From NCBI RefSeq assembly GCF_004521915.1, contig NZ_SDKD01000006.1:123800-187799 (forward strand): a stretch of DNA of 64,000 nt, written 5' to 3'. This DNA comes from Brevibacillus migulae. GTDB lineage: Bacteria; Bacillota; Bacilli; Brevibacillales; Brevibacillaceae. The notes under the pieces were generated by a model, which did no database searches, was not told the origin of the DNA, and worked only from the letters and a program-made list of their open reading frames with translations. Made by a program: the position numbers and the translations under genes. Positions 8,133 through 17,234 of the stretch are shown piece after piece. Numbering within the stretch: the first letter of the stretch is position 1; the number at the start of each line of letters is the position of its first letter.

Positions 8133-9872
8133 CTAGCCAAGTGCGATTTCGGGGGACGAGATGTATATCTGATACGCATCGGTTGCCATGACCAATTCTT
8201 CGTTGGTCGGGATGACCATCACCTTGACCGGAGAGTACGGACTGCTGATGAACCCTTCCCCTTTTGTCTTGCGGTTGGCCTCATTGTCGAGAATGACACC
8301 TGCGAACTCCAGACCGGCGCAAACCATCTGTCTCACTTCGGGGCTATTTTCACCGATCCCCGCGGTAAATATGATACCATCTACGCCATTCAAACGTGCC
8401 AAATAGAGACCAATATGCTTATGCAGCAAGGTCGTAAACAAATCGATGGCCAGCTGGCAGCGCAGGTCTCCTTCCTCCGCTTTTTTCATCACATCACGCA
8501 AATCATTGGAATGACCGGATACGCCCAAAAGGCCGCTCCGCTTGTTCAAGACATCCATCGCACCGGTGATGTCCGTACCTTCGATCTCCTCGATATAGGG
8601 GATGATACCTGGATCAATGTTTCCGCTGCGTGTCCCCATCGAGAGTCCTGCCAGCGGCGTCATTCCCATCGATGTATCCAGGGATTCCCCGTACCGGATC
8701 GCCGTAATGCTGACACCGCTGCCGATATGGCACGAGATCAGGCGCAGCTTTTCCTTCGGGATTTCCATCATCTCCTGCGCCCTGTTCATCACATAGCGAT
8801 GGGATGTACCGTGGAATCCGTATTTGCGAATACCGTATTTCTCATAATACTCATAAGGAATCGCGTACAGGTAGGAGGACGGCGGCATGGTCTGATGGAA
8901 CGCCGTGTCGAATACCGCGACATGCAATGCCTCCGGACGCAGCTTTTGCGCGGCTTCAATCCCGATCAGGTTAATCGGATTGTGCAGCGGCGCAAATCGT
9001 GAGAGTCTGTCAATTTCTTGTTTGACTTCGTCCGTAATGATCACCGATTGTTTAAACGCTTCACCGCCGTGCACGACCCGGTGGGCAATAATACTCACAT
9101 CATCCAATGGCAGCTTTTCAAAAATGGATGCGATCGCTTTTTCATATTCATCCCGCTTAATCTGCTCGAGATAATCGGAGGAAATCAGTTTTCTGCCAGG
9201 CATTTCATAGAGCTTGTATTTGACCGAAGAGCTGCCGCAATTAAGCACGAGCACCAGCTGCCGCTCCTGCAGCCGCAGATGCTGATAGCTCTCCTCTTCC
9301 TCCGGTTTGGCGATCAATTCCACTTCCATGCCCGTGCTTAACCCTGCAGCATTGGCCTCATCCGTATCGATATGGAATTCCAAGCGATAATCCTTGTGAA
9401 CGCGGCACAAGACATTCTCAAGGATGAGGGAACGCGTCCCTCCGGTTTCAACTGCCACCATCTGCTTATCGTGCACCCCGAAACGTTTCGCATCCTCCAA
9501 GGAAAAATGGATATGGCGAAAAGCAAGAATGACTCCCTCTTCCAGGTGTACCTGCCCTCGTGGCCCTTCAATCGTCAGGCTCGCACTATTTTCCAAATCG
9601 CCTGAATCACGGATCGGCGGATCAATGCCGAGCAGGTAGCTGTCTGTCCGCGAAACCTCAACCTGGCTTTGCTTGCGCAGCGGTCCCAGGATGCGCACAT
9701 TGCTAATTTTCCCTTTAGGTCCAATCAGGGTTACCGTTTCTTCCGCCGCGTATTGCCCGTACTGCTTCAAATCCTTCAGCTTCCGCAATTGATAGCCGGG
9801 GCCGAAAAGCATATCGAGATGCTCCTGGCTCAAGTGTATATGTCTGTTTGAAACCCCTACAGGTACTTTCAT
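8133..9872 (-). CDS. PduL-type phosphotransacylase fused to acetate/propionate kinase
   Basis: One 579-residue polypeptide with two complete enzymes. Residues 1-190 are a PduL-type phosphotransacylase, with metal-site motifs VSNRHIHLS (7-15), FRHIHFS (118-124) and FHIDTDEANA (166-175). Residues 205-575 are an acetokinase-family kinase, with LNCGSSSVKYKL, HRVVHGGE, FDTAFHQTMP, GFHGTSHR, CHIGSGVS and FTAGIGENSP. An acidic linker (KPEEEES) joins them. Together they would convert acyl-CoA plus phosphate and ADP to acid, ATP and CoA, passing acyl-phosphate between domains. No frameshift or stop separates the parts. ATG 9872 follows AAAGGA; a GTG 9 bases upstream is too close to that site. No microcompartment genes or targeting peptide are seen, so it is probably cytosolic. 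Confidence 0.93.
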   Translation of the reverse strand: MKVPVGVSNRHIHLSQEHLDMLFGPGYQLRKLKDLKQYGQYAAEETVTLIGPKGKISNVRILGPLRKQSQVEVSRTDSYLLGIDPPIRDSGDLENSASLTIEGPRGQVHLEEGVILAFRHIHFSLEDAKRFGVHDKQMVAVETGGTRSLILENVLCRVHKDYRLEFHIDTDEANAAGLSTGMEVELIAKPEEEESYQHLRLQERQLVLVLNCGSSSVKYKLYEMPGRKLISSDYLEQIKRDEYEKAIASIFEKLPLDDVSIIAHRVVHGGEAFKQSVIITDEVKQEIDRLSRFAPLHNPINLIGIEAAQKLRPEALHVAVFDTAFHQTMPPSSYLYAIPYEYYEKYGIRKYGFHGTSHRYVMNRAQEMMEIPKEKLRLISCHIGSGVSITAIRYGESLDTSMGMTPLAGLSMGTRSGNIDPGIIPYIEEIEGTDITGAMDVLNKRSGLLGVSGHSNDLRDVMKKAEEGDLRCQLAIDLFTTLLHKHIGLYLARLNGVDGIIFTAGIGENSPEVRQMVCAGLEFAGVILDNEANRKTKGEGFISSPYSPVKVMVIPTNEELVMATDAYQIYISSPEIALG

Positions 9873-9908
9873 CGAAAACACATTCCTTTCTAAACGAAGA
9901 CTAATTGT

Positions 9909-10484
9909 CTAAACACGCTGGCTCCGATGTCTATTATGACCATTTCTGCGGCCCGTGGTGTGATAAACAGCACACACGATCGCGATGATGATCAACCCTG
10001 CGCTGATTCCTGACGCATCCAGCAGCACATCTGCGACCATTCCCGTGCGTCCTTCCGTAAAAGTTTGATGCCATTCGTCTAAAGCCGCGACCACCGTTCC
10101 GATAAAGCCGCTCCAGGGAATCGCCGTGGCAGGGGAGCACACATGCCGCAACAAACGGTACAAAAACACCGCCAAGCACCCAAATGTGACAAAATGGGTC
10201 GCCTTGCGAATGAAAAATTCAACAAAACCCGCAAAACCAACTGTATTCGTACTGATTTCCTTGCCCGCATAATGCAAGGAGAAATCATCCATTTGCTGCT
10301 CCAGCGGACTCCCTCCCAGATGACGTTCGATAGAGCCGCGAATGTCCTGCTTTTGGTAAGGCTGGGCGGACGAATAATACAAACCAGCGATCACCAGGAT
10401 CACTAGCAGCAGATCAATATAAAGGCTTATACGGCGCATAAATCTCCTCGCTTTTTGGTATTTGTCATCTTGCATTATAACCAA
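9909..10484 (-). CDS. VanZ-like membrane protein
   Basis: A 191-residue protein with about four membrane segments. The VanZ signature DEWHQTFTEGRTGMVADVLL lies near residue 145. VanZ proteins are linked to teicoplanin resistance, but most chromosomal members have no known role. The start is uncertain: TTG at 10484 is 5 bases after GGGAG, while ATG 10475 is about 14 bases away, so I prefer TTG. A Fur-box-like palindrome lies about 50 bases upstream. The PduL-AckA gene follows after 36 bases on the same strand, so the two may be cotranscribed. Confidence 0.85.
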   Translation of the reverse strand: MVIMQDDKYQKARRFMRRISLYIDLLLVILVIAGLYYSSAQPYQKQDIRGSIERHLGGSPLEQQMDDFSLHYAGKEISTNTVGFAGFVEFFIRKATHFVTFGCLAVFLYRLLRHVCSPATAIPWSGFIGTVVAALDEWHQTFTEGRTGMVADVLLDASGISAGLIIIAIVCAVYHTTGRRNGHNRHRSQRV

Positions 10485-10533
10485 AGCATCTCCCTACTAA
10501 TAGTACTGTAAGCGTCTTCAAGTTTGTCGATAT

Positions 10534-10548
10534 TGAGAATTGTTCTCA
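10534..10548. promoter_or_regulatory. Fur/PerR-box-like palindrome upstream of the VanZ-like gene
   Basis: TGAGAATTGTTCTCA is a 15-base near-palindrome. It matches the 7-1-7 Fur consensus TGATAATNATTATCA at 11 of 14 defined positions. It lies between the RND-operon terminator and the VanZ-like gene. Identity of the binding protein is a guess. Confidence 0.35.
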
Positions 10549-10564
10549 GTTATTTGTGATAACA

Positions 10565-10597
10565 AAAAGAACGCTAACCTGGATCGTTAGCGTTCCA
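10565..10597 (-). terminator. Intrinsic terminator of the RND efflux operon
   Basis: GAACGCTAAC pairs with GTTAGCGTTC; on the minus strand it is followed by TTTTTGTT. It lies right after the stop of the RND permease. Confidence 0.85.
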
Positions 10598-10603
10598 TTC
10601 GAT

Positions 10604-13600
10604 TTATAACGGCAAGAAATCTTCTTTCGACAAGTCCTCCACACGTTTTTGCGGCTGGTTGATCTCTGCAGTTGGCTCGTGTTTTGTGAGCTTGCGCGTC
10701 TTTTTCCACTCCCGCATATCCCTTTTGCGTGCCTGATTATTCTCCCACCAGACGCGGAAAAGCTGTACATAGTCTGTTTCATTTCCGGCACGTCGGAGCT
10801 TCCCGATTTCGCTCGCCTGATGCATGCCTGGGAGCAGCACAGCGACCGCCCAGACCGTCATGAGAACTCCGCCCAGCAAAGCGGTTGCAAAGGAAGCATG
10901 GAAGTCAATCCCCGTGCCCCAGCCAAAAGCGAGCGGCAGCGCAGCCAGTACCACAGCGCCAAGTACAACACCCATGACCGGAGTGAATGTCTTCGCTGCG
11001 GCCATCACGCTGCCCTCCACGCTATCGCTGTTTTCACGCTGCTGTTGGATATGGGTCAAATAGGCAAGTGCCAGCTGCGACAGCAGTGCGCATGCAGCGA
11101 TTGCGCCATAAACACCCAAGATATTCAGCGGTCGATCGAAGACGAGCAGCCCAAGCAGCACTGCTCCCATTAGGGTCGGCAGCAGCAGCAGGACCAGCAA
11201 CCCATCCGCCATCCTTCTTCTCAGCGCGAGACTTGCTGCCAAGACGGCCACCGCTGCCAAAGCTCCCGCCAAGACGCGACTGAACATATCCTTTTTCTCC
11301 GACTCTTCTTCTTCCAGCTTGCGTAAATCTTCACCCGTCTGAATCGCATAGCCCTCAGGAATGGTCACTTTTTCTTTCATCCGATCGGGCAACGTATAGT
11401 ACAAGCTATCGATGCGCCCAGGATCCGCAATCGCACTGCTTACCTGGACCACATAATAACCGTCTTCCCTCTCCACCACGGTGGGAGCAGTGCCGATCTG
11501 CCAATCCACCAGGTCTTGCAGCCGTACGGTCCCTTTCGCGGTGCGAATCAACAGCTGCTTGGCCTGATCCGCGTGCTCCAGCAGCATTTCCGGGTAACGC
11601 ACCACGAGCGGGATCGCCGTATTGTTCCAGAAGAGGCTGCCGCCTGATTGTTCGCCCAAATAACTGCTGAGCTGCTCTTTAACCTGATTTTCCGATATTT
11701 GATAACGGGCCATCATTTCTTTTTTCGGGCGTATATGGATATAGACTCGGCCATCGTCCTCTCCAATCCGTTCGTCCGTAATAATCTCATTGCCATCCTC
11801 ATCGCGTCCCCTTATTCCGATTAGGTACTGCTGGACTTGGCTGGCAATCTCGTGGGTCGTGTGAAAAGAGATACCTTTCACCCGAAATTCCAATCGCGTT
11901 TCCTCTTCCTCCCCTACAACCAGGTCAAACGGATTCGTCCCCGGTATGTCATGGAGCGTTTTCTCCAGCGCCTCTTCCAGCTTCGCTTTGGTTAAGCTCC
12001 ACTCATATTTGTCCTTCAAGGTGACATGAAAGTCGAGCCGCTCCTCGCTGGCCACTGTGTAGAGATCCGCCACCTCCCCGATTTGAAGCAGCTTTTCCTC
12101 CGCTTTTTTGGCAGCGGCGATCGCATCGCGGACATGGCTCCCTTTCACCATATTCAATGTCAGCTTCATCTGGTTGTTTTGGGTGTGTAAAAAAGGATCA
12201 GTCAACACAAACGTATGCAGGATTTCCACAGTTGCCAAAGAGAGAATGACCGTCAAGGTGTAAGGAATGTATTTTTGTCCCATCCATTTTTGAAAGCTGC
12301 GGCTGAGCCGACTCGTGAGTTTTCCCAAGCTTTGCGGCTGCTCATGAACCGCCTGCGGACGGCTCCATCTCAAAAACGCTGGTGCCAGAGCCGGGAAAAT
12401 GACGCCGTACCCCGCCAATAGCCCGAGCAATCCCAGCCCGAAGATCGGCAACCCATCATACAGTGACGGTTTATCCGAAGGCTTGACGAAATCCGTGAAT
12501 AACAAGGCCAGAAATAACAGCCCCATGATGAGCAGCGCCAAAACCAGTGCCGGCAAATGCCGTCTGACAAGCTGATCGATCGCCGCCTGGTCGCGGGACT
12601 CGGCTTGCACGATGCTGCTGCCGATGATGGTTCCCGCTCCCACATAAAAGAGAACACAGACCACGATCGGTCCCAGGCTCGCCATGTTTATGGATAAACC
12701 GAGGAGCCATGCCCCGCTCAGCAGCGTCAAAAAGGCGGAAAACGCGGCAGAAAGACATAACAGACCCGCCAGCACACTTCGCAGCCGATATCCGATGTAG
12801 CCCGCGCACAGCAGTGCAGCAAGCAACAGAAAAACCGTACAGTCACGCACGGCATTCATCAAACGTGCGGAATGATCCTCCACCAGCGAAAGCGCGTAGC
12901 GTCCTTTTCCTTCTTCATTTAAAGCAGCGATCGCTTGGGCGAGCTGATCATGAGCATCGGTCCACTGCGAACTTTCCTGACCATAGATCCGGATGCCCAG
13001 CGCGGGATTGCCCTTGTAGACGATAGCGCTCTCCCCTTCACTGCCCCGCAAGTCGCGAATATCGGCCAGCAAACTGAGAGCGACATATCCGCGTGAAGTG
13101 GGGATCAATGTGCGTCCCAGCTCCTGTACGCTCTCTGCCTGCTGAATCCAGACAAGGCCCGTACCGTCTGCCTCCTCGCCTACCGAGCCCACCTGCTCCT
13201 GATTCGCTCCTGCTTGCAGATGTCCCAGCACTTCCTGTGGAGTCAGACCATAGGTTTGCAGCATGGAAGGACGCAACAGCACTTCCACTTTATTGGCGAT
13301 CCCTTCGTCTTCGACCACGATCCGGGAAACGCCCGGAAGATTGGCCAGTTTTTCGGTTACCGTATATTTCCCCAGATCGGACAGCATTTGCAGATCAGAA
13401 CCATGCAGCAAATAGTAGGCCAGCTCCCGATCTCCGGTATTCCCCTTTTCCAGCTGGACACTGTCTGCTCCGCCCGGCAGCCGCTTTGCTGCTTCCTCCA
13501 GCTTTTCGCGCAAGCGCTCTTCATAATCTGACCCGTAGCTCTCCTTGACCTTCAATGTGATTTGGGCGGAACCGTTTTCCGTTCGCGAGGTGATTTTGTC

Positions 13601-13834
13601 AATCTGCCCCAGCTCCCGGATGGCTTCCTCCAGCGGCTTGGTGACCCGCTCCACCATCAATTCCGCTTCCATGCCCGGGGCCTGCGCGCGAATCGTGTAG
13701 GTAGGCAATGGCTGATCAGGCATCAACCGCATATCCATGCGGAAAAATGCCCCGCCGCCCAATATGAGCAGCAGTAGCAAGAGCAAAGCTACCATGCCTT
13801 TGCGGAGGGGGGACATTCGCAGATTACTCTTCAT
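10604..13834 (-). CDS. RND-family efflux permease (SwrC/AcrB-like)
   Basis: A 1076-residue inner-membrane transporter of normal RND length. It has one N-terminal membrane helix, a large extracytoplasmic loop, a central helix cluster (about 330-500), a second large loop and a C-terminal helix cluster (about 850-1010). PGMEAELMVERVTKPLEEAI near residue 50 is the RND porter motif. The tail (about 1025-1076) is long, charged and cytoplasmic. ATG 13834 overlaps the end of the adaptor gene by 11 bases, showing translational coupling. Being Gram-positive, the pair would work without an outer-membrane channel, exporting lipophilic compounds or surfactant-like peptides as SwrC does. Confidence 0.93.
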   Translation of the reverse strand: MKSNLRMSPLRKGMVALLLLLLLILGGGAFFRMDMRLMPDQPLPTYTIRAQAPGMEAELMVERVTKPLEEAIRELGQIDKITSRTENGSAQITLKVKESYGSDYEERLREKLEEAAKRLPGGADSVQLEKGNTGDRELAYYLLHGSDLQMLSDLGKYTVTEKLANLPGVSRIVVEDEGIANKVEVLLRPSMLQTYGLTPQEVLGHLQAGANQEQVGSVGEEADGTGLVWIQQAESVQELGRTLIPTSRGYVALSLLADIRDLRGSEGESAIVYKGNPALGIRIYGQESSQWTDAHDQLAQAIAALNEEGKGRYALSLVEDHSARLMNAVRDCTVFLLLAALLCAGYIGYRLRSVLAGLLCLSAAFSAFLTLLSGAWLLGLSINMASLGPIVVCVLFYVGAGTIIGSSIVQAESRDQAAIDQLVRRHLPALVLALLIMGLLFLALLFTDFVKPSDKPSLYDGLPIFGLGLLGLLAGYGVIFPALAPAFLRWSRPQAVHEQPQSLGKLTSRLSRSFQKWMGQKYIPYTLTVILSLATVEILHTFVLTDPFLHTQNNQMKLTLNMVKGSHVRDAIAAAKKAEEKLLQIGEVADLYTVASEERLDFHVTLKDKYEWSLTKAKLEEALEKTLHDIPGTNPFDLVVGEEEETRLEFRVKGISFHTTHEIASQVQQYLIGIRGRDEDGNEIITDERIGEDDGRVYIHIRPKKEMMARYQISENQVKEQLSSYLGEQSGGSLFWNNTAIPLVVRYPEMLLEHADQAKQLLIRTAKGTVRLQDLVDWQIGTAPTVVEREDGYYVVQVSSAIADPGRIDSLYYTLPDRMKEKVTIPEGYAIQTGEDLRKLEEEESEKKDMFSRVLAGALAAVAVLAASLALRRRMADGLLVLLLLPTLMGAVLLGLLVFDRPLNILGVYGAIAACALLSQLALAYLTHIQQQRENSDSVEGSVMAAAKTFTPVMGVVLGAVVLAALPLAFGWGTGIDFHASFATALLGGVLMTVWAVAVLLPGMHQASEIGKLRRAGNETDYVQLFRVWWENNQARKRDMREWKKTRKLTKHEPTAEINQPQKRVEDLSKEDFLPL

Positions 13835-15068
13835 TGGCAACCTTCACCACCTCGCCGTCCACCACATAGGAGATGCCCGTGCTGACAATTTGATCCCCTT
13901 CGTTCAGACCTTCCAAAATCTCGTAGTACTGACCGTACAAGGCCCCTACTTTCACCGGTTCCTTTTTGACAACCTCATTGTCAATTTTCATGACGTAATA
14001 GGATTCTGCAGCTACCCCCACAGCGGATACGGGCACCAGCAAGCCGCTGCGAGGCTTCACCTCGTATTGGCATTTGACCGTCATCCCGCCCTTCCAGGTA
14101 TCCATGGCTCCCTGTACGGTTACCTCTACGGGATAGGTGCCTGTCTGTTCGTCCAGCACAGGTGCCACAAAGCTGACTCTCCCTTCCGCCTGGCTGCCGT
14201 CAGCCGCTGTCAGGGTCACCTTTTTGCCCAGCTGCCAATTGCCGATCTGATCGCTTTCGATTTGCAGCCGAACGAGCCATTGGGAAATATCGACCATCCG
14301 GATCACTTCCGTACCTGGCCCCGTTTGCTCCGATTCAATCTGGGCAATCTCGGCAATCACACCCGTGAAAGGCGCTTTCAGCATGGCTTCACTCGCATCC
14401 TGCTGTGCCCGGGCCAGCTCGGCGCGCGCCTGCTCCACTGCGACGTTCGCTGCCTCCAGATCCAGCCGGTCGGCCCCTTCCTGCAGATCCTTATACCGAA
14501 GCTCTTGTTCCTGCAAGCTGATTTTGGCCTGCTTATCCTTCAGGGTCAGATTATCCATCTCCTCCTTGGAAATCGCCCCGTTATCGTAAAGAATTTTGCC
14601 CTGGCGCCATTCTTCGGCTGCACGGCTTGCATTTTCCCGTGCCTTTTCCACCTGCAGCTTTTGCTGCTCCAGATCATGCCGATCCGCCCCCTGCGCCGTT
14701 TTTTCCCGGCGAATGTTGGCACTGGCTACCTGCCCCTGTGCTGCACTGATTTGCTGCTGCCAGACGGAGGTATCCAAGGTGGCCAACAACGCTCCCGCTT
14801 GTACCACACTGCCCTTTTGCGCATAGATTTTGTTTATCTTTCCTGATGTACCGAAAGACAGGGAAATTTCCTTGCGCGGCGCAACCACTCCGGATACTTC
14901 TTGTGTCAAGCCTTCCTGCTGATCCGCTACGGTAAAGGCGTTTACATATTTGACCTTGAGGACGGTTTCCTCATCCTGATCCCGAAGCTGGTCTACTTCC
15001 CTTTCGATTTTTTCACAGCCGCTCGTCATAAGAAGCGCAACCAGCGCAAGCACGACCCATCTTTGCAT
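13824..15068 (-). CDS. RND efflux periplasmic-adaptor-type lipoprotein (HlyD/AcrA family)
   Basis: A 414-residue membrane-anchored adaptor. It has a lipoprotein signal with lipobox LMTSGC (Cys18). A biotinyl-lipoyl half-motif (GKINKIYAQKGSVVQAGALL) precedes a long alpha-helical hairpin (about 105-215) rich in Ala/Glu/Gln. The second lipoyl half is APFTGVIAEI, followed by beta-barrel and membrane-proximal domains. It is the partner of the RND permease directly downstream (11-base overlap). ATG follows CAGGAGTTGATGGC. No regulator gene is adjacent. Confidence 0.93.
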   Translation of the reverse strand: MQRWVVLALVALLMTSGCEKIEREVDQLRDQDEETVLKVKYVNAFTVADQQEGLTQEVSGVVAPRKEISLSFGTSGKINKIYAQKGSVVQAGALLATLDTSVWQQQISAAQGQVASANIRREKTAQGADRHDLEQQKLQVEKARENASRAAEEWRQGKILYDNGAISKEEMDNLTLKDKQAKISLQEQELRYKDLQEGADRLDLEAANVAVEQARAELARAQQDASEAMLKAPFTGVIAEIAQIESEQTGPGTEVIRMVDISQWLVRLQIESDQIGNWQLGKKVTLTAADGSQAEGRVSFVAPVLDEQTGTYPVEVTVQGAMDTWKGGMTVKCQYEVKPRSGLLVPVSAVGVAAESYYVMKIDNEVVKKEPVKVGALYGQYYEILEGLNEGDQIVSTGISYVVDGEVVKVANEE

Positions 15069-15308
15069 GCCATCAACTCCTGAACCCTTAATCTAACAAT
15101 CGTTAATAAATTATGAATTTTGACAAATAAAATATATTTTACATGTGCCCTTTCGTTTTGTACTACTTTTCTGTCATTTTTTATAATTTTTTATTTAGTT
15201 GTCTAGCGAATGATAGGGAATGGTTTTTATGGAATATATTGTAACTGTTTGGCATTTGTTTTCGTCCTTCTTTATGGACAAGTTCTACCCATACTTTGAA
15301 AGGACGCG

Positions 15309-17081
15309 GTGAAACAAATGAAACGATTGAATCAAACAATGCTGCCCTTGATAGCTGCCAGCTTGATTAGCGCCAATCCGGTCTGGGCTGCGGACCAAAC
15401 GTCCGGGAAACCAGCAAGCCCAACACCAACAGAGCAAACTAAGCAGCTGCAGGAGCTCTCGCCGGCGAAAGAAAGCAACGCAGCTGCGACCTCGGTTAAG
15501 CAAGAAAATACATTCACGTCGGAAGTCAAGAAATCGCTGGAGCTGCTATATGAGGCGATTCCAGCATTGAAAGAACTGAGATTGGAAAACCAAAACTACG
15601 AGGAAACGAGCCGCTTTGAATTCTCCGGCCCAATCTGGTCGCTGGAATTCACGAATCGTCCGCAAACAGGCGACTTGCTGGATCGCAGCTCCGACGTATC
15701 GGCAAGTGTCGAGCTGGATGCCAAAACTGGCCGCCTTTTATGGCTCGATATCAGGCATCCGGATTGGGCATCCGGGGATTTTCCTGCTGACCAGCTTGCG
15801 AGAGAACAAGCAGATGCTTTCATTCAAAAAATATTTGGTCCAGTCGTCTCCAAGAATCTCAAACAATCTCCCTCTCTCGGACGTGGAAAAGCGACCTCTG
15901 GGAATTCCAATGGAGAGATGGAATGGGCAAGAAAAAGTGTCAGTTACAATCCCATCATTCACGGCATCCCCTTGCAATCGGGCGATGTCTCGGTCTCCGT
16001 CGATGCCGCCGGTCATGTCATCCGTTACGAAGGATACGGATATGTCGATGAAAGTTCAGCCGATTGGCCAGATCCAAGCAGCGCTCTTTCGCTTGAAGAA
16101 GCAAGGAGCATCGCGTGGGACAACCTGGAAATGAATCTGGTTTACGATTCGGAAACCGTGCTCAAGTATGATCAACATGGGAAGGCAGCGGAGACAAAAC
16201 CAATGTTGATTTACGAAGCCAACCTGAGTGATCTGGATGCATTGACCGGAAAACCACTCTACGAAATGGAGCCAATCAAGCGGGAAGTAATCAAGGTACA
16301 GGGACAAGGACAAGGAGTACCCACCCTCGCTTCCAAAGAAGAAGTCGAAGCGTGGCTGAAGAAAAAGTTTGGCATTGATGTTGCCGGAGCTGCCTTTTAT
16401 CCCGATGACCATTCCCTTCTTTTGGGGGAGGATATGAAAACGTATCGGTGGCGGCACAAGGCTGGCAAAGATACGGTCCCACCCTTTCAATCCGTTAGCG
16501 TCCACACAAACAAAAATGGCCAGCTCATGGATTTCAGCCTCTTCCTATCCAGCAAGCGTGATGCCAGCAAGCGTGATGCCAGCAAGCAGCTGACGCTAGA
16601 GCAAGCCAAGCAAAAAGCAATGGATGCATTGGAACCCCATCTCGATCCATCCCTTGCCGCAGTCGAGCTAATCACGGTGCCAGAAGAAGAAATTCCCGCA
16701 TGGGTCGACAAGAGCAAGCTGGAGCCAGATATAGTGACCGATTATGATTTTCAATTCACGGTAAAGCGCAATGGCGTAGAGGTTCGCGATGAATCTTACC
16801 AAGTTGGAATTGACAAACTTACGGGTGTGGTGACAAATTTTAGCCTCCATCCTATCAAATCCGGCGTCTCTCTGCCCTCTCCTGACAACCTTGTAAGTGC
16901 CAAGCAGGCAAAAGAGGCATACAAAAACGCGATTGATTTGGAGCTCGTCTACATCTGGGAAGATTATGAAGGACAAAAAGCGCCTGAACCAAAGCTTGTC
17001 TATCAAAGAAAAAGCGGGACTCCTTCCAGCTTTGTCGATGCAACGACCGGAAAGCTGGTCATCGTCGAGCGCCCCCATTAA
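15309..17081 (+). CDS. Secreted YcdB/YcdC-domain protein with PepSY-like repeats
   Basis: A 590-residue exported protein. A signal peptide (MLPLIAASLISANPVWA) ends in an Ala-X-Ala site. The mature part contains repeated units of YcdB/YcdC type: LSLEEARSIAWDNLEMNLVY, LTLEQAKQKAMDALEPHL and VSAKQAKEAYKNAIDLELVY each start a PepSY-like alpha/beta unit. Such proteins of Bacillales are surface or secreted and may inhibit proteases or bind the wall; the role here is unknown. GTG 15309 is 4 bases after AAAGGA; ATG 15318 is possible. It contains a 15-base tandem duplication at 16551-16580. Confidence 0.8.
   Translation: MKQMKRLNQTMLPLIAASLISANPVWAADQTSGKPASPTPTEQTKQLQELSPAKESNAAATSVKQENTFTSEVKKSLELLYEAIPALKELRLENQNYEETSRFEFSGPIWSLEFTNRPQTGDLLDRSSDVSASVELDAKTGRLLWLDIRHPDWASGDFPADQLAREQADAFIQKIFGPVVSKNLKQSPSLGRGKATSGNSNGEMEWARKSVSYNPIIHGIPLQSGDVSVSVDAAGHVIRYEGYGYVDESSADWPDPSSALSLEEARSIAWDNLEMNLVYDSETVLKYDQHGKAAETKPMLIYEANLSDLDALTGKPLYEMEPIKREVIKVQGQGQGVPTLASKEEVEAWLKKKFGIDVAGAAFYPDDHSLLLGEDMKTYRWRHKAGKDTVPPFQSVSVHTNKNGQLMDFSLFLSSKRDASKRDASKQLTLEQAKQKAMDALEPHLDPSLAAVELITVPEEEIPAWVDKSKLEPDIVTDYDFQFTVKRNGVEVRDESYQVGIDKLTGVVTNFSLHPIKSGVSLPSPDNLVSAKQAKEAYKNAIDLELVYIWEDYEGQKAPEPKLVYQRKSGTPSSFVDATTGKLVIVERPH
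16551..16587 (+). repeat. 15-bp in-frame tandem repeat inside the YcdB-like gene
   Basis: AGCAAGCGTGATGCC occurs twice exactly (16551-16565, 16566-16580), and a third partial copy AGCAAGC follows. It encodes SKRDA-SKRDA-SK between two domain units. Exact identity points to a recent slippage event, and the linker length may vary between strains. Confidence 0.85.
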
Positions 17082-17110
17082 CCACCGATCAGATAGCCGC
17101 TCAAGCCATG

Positions 17111-17132
17111 AGCCGCATCGGCTTCTTTTTTT
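17111..17132 (+). terminator. Intrinsic terminator of the YcdB-like gene
   Basis: AGCCG-CAT-CGGCT followed by TCTTTTTTT, about 30 bases after the stop. Confidence 0.6.
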
Positions 17133-17234
17133 CAGCTCCTTTCTCCTACTTCCCGCCTCCCCCATCCTCTGCTAAGATTGGGAGTATAGCAGGAAATAAA
17201 AGCGTTTTCATCCTATCAAACAGGAGTGATGTAC

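Noticed and set aside
13737..14846. 369-codon open frame opposite the RND adaptor gene
   Set aside because: Shadow of the adaptor and permease genes; hydrophobic Leu/Gln-rich composition is the mirror of Ala/Glu/Gln codons.
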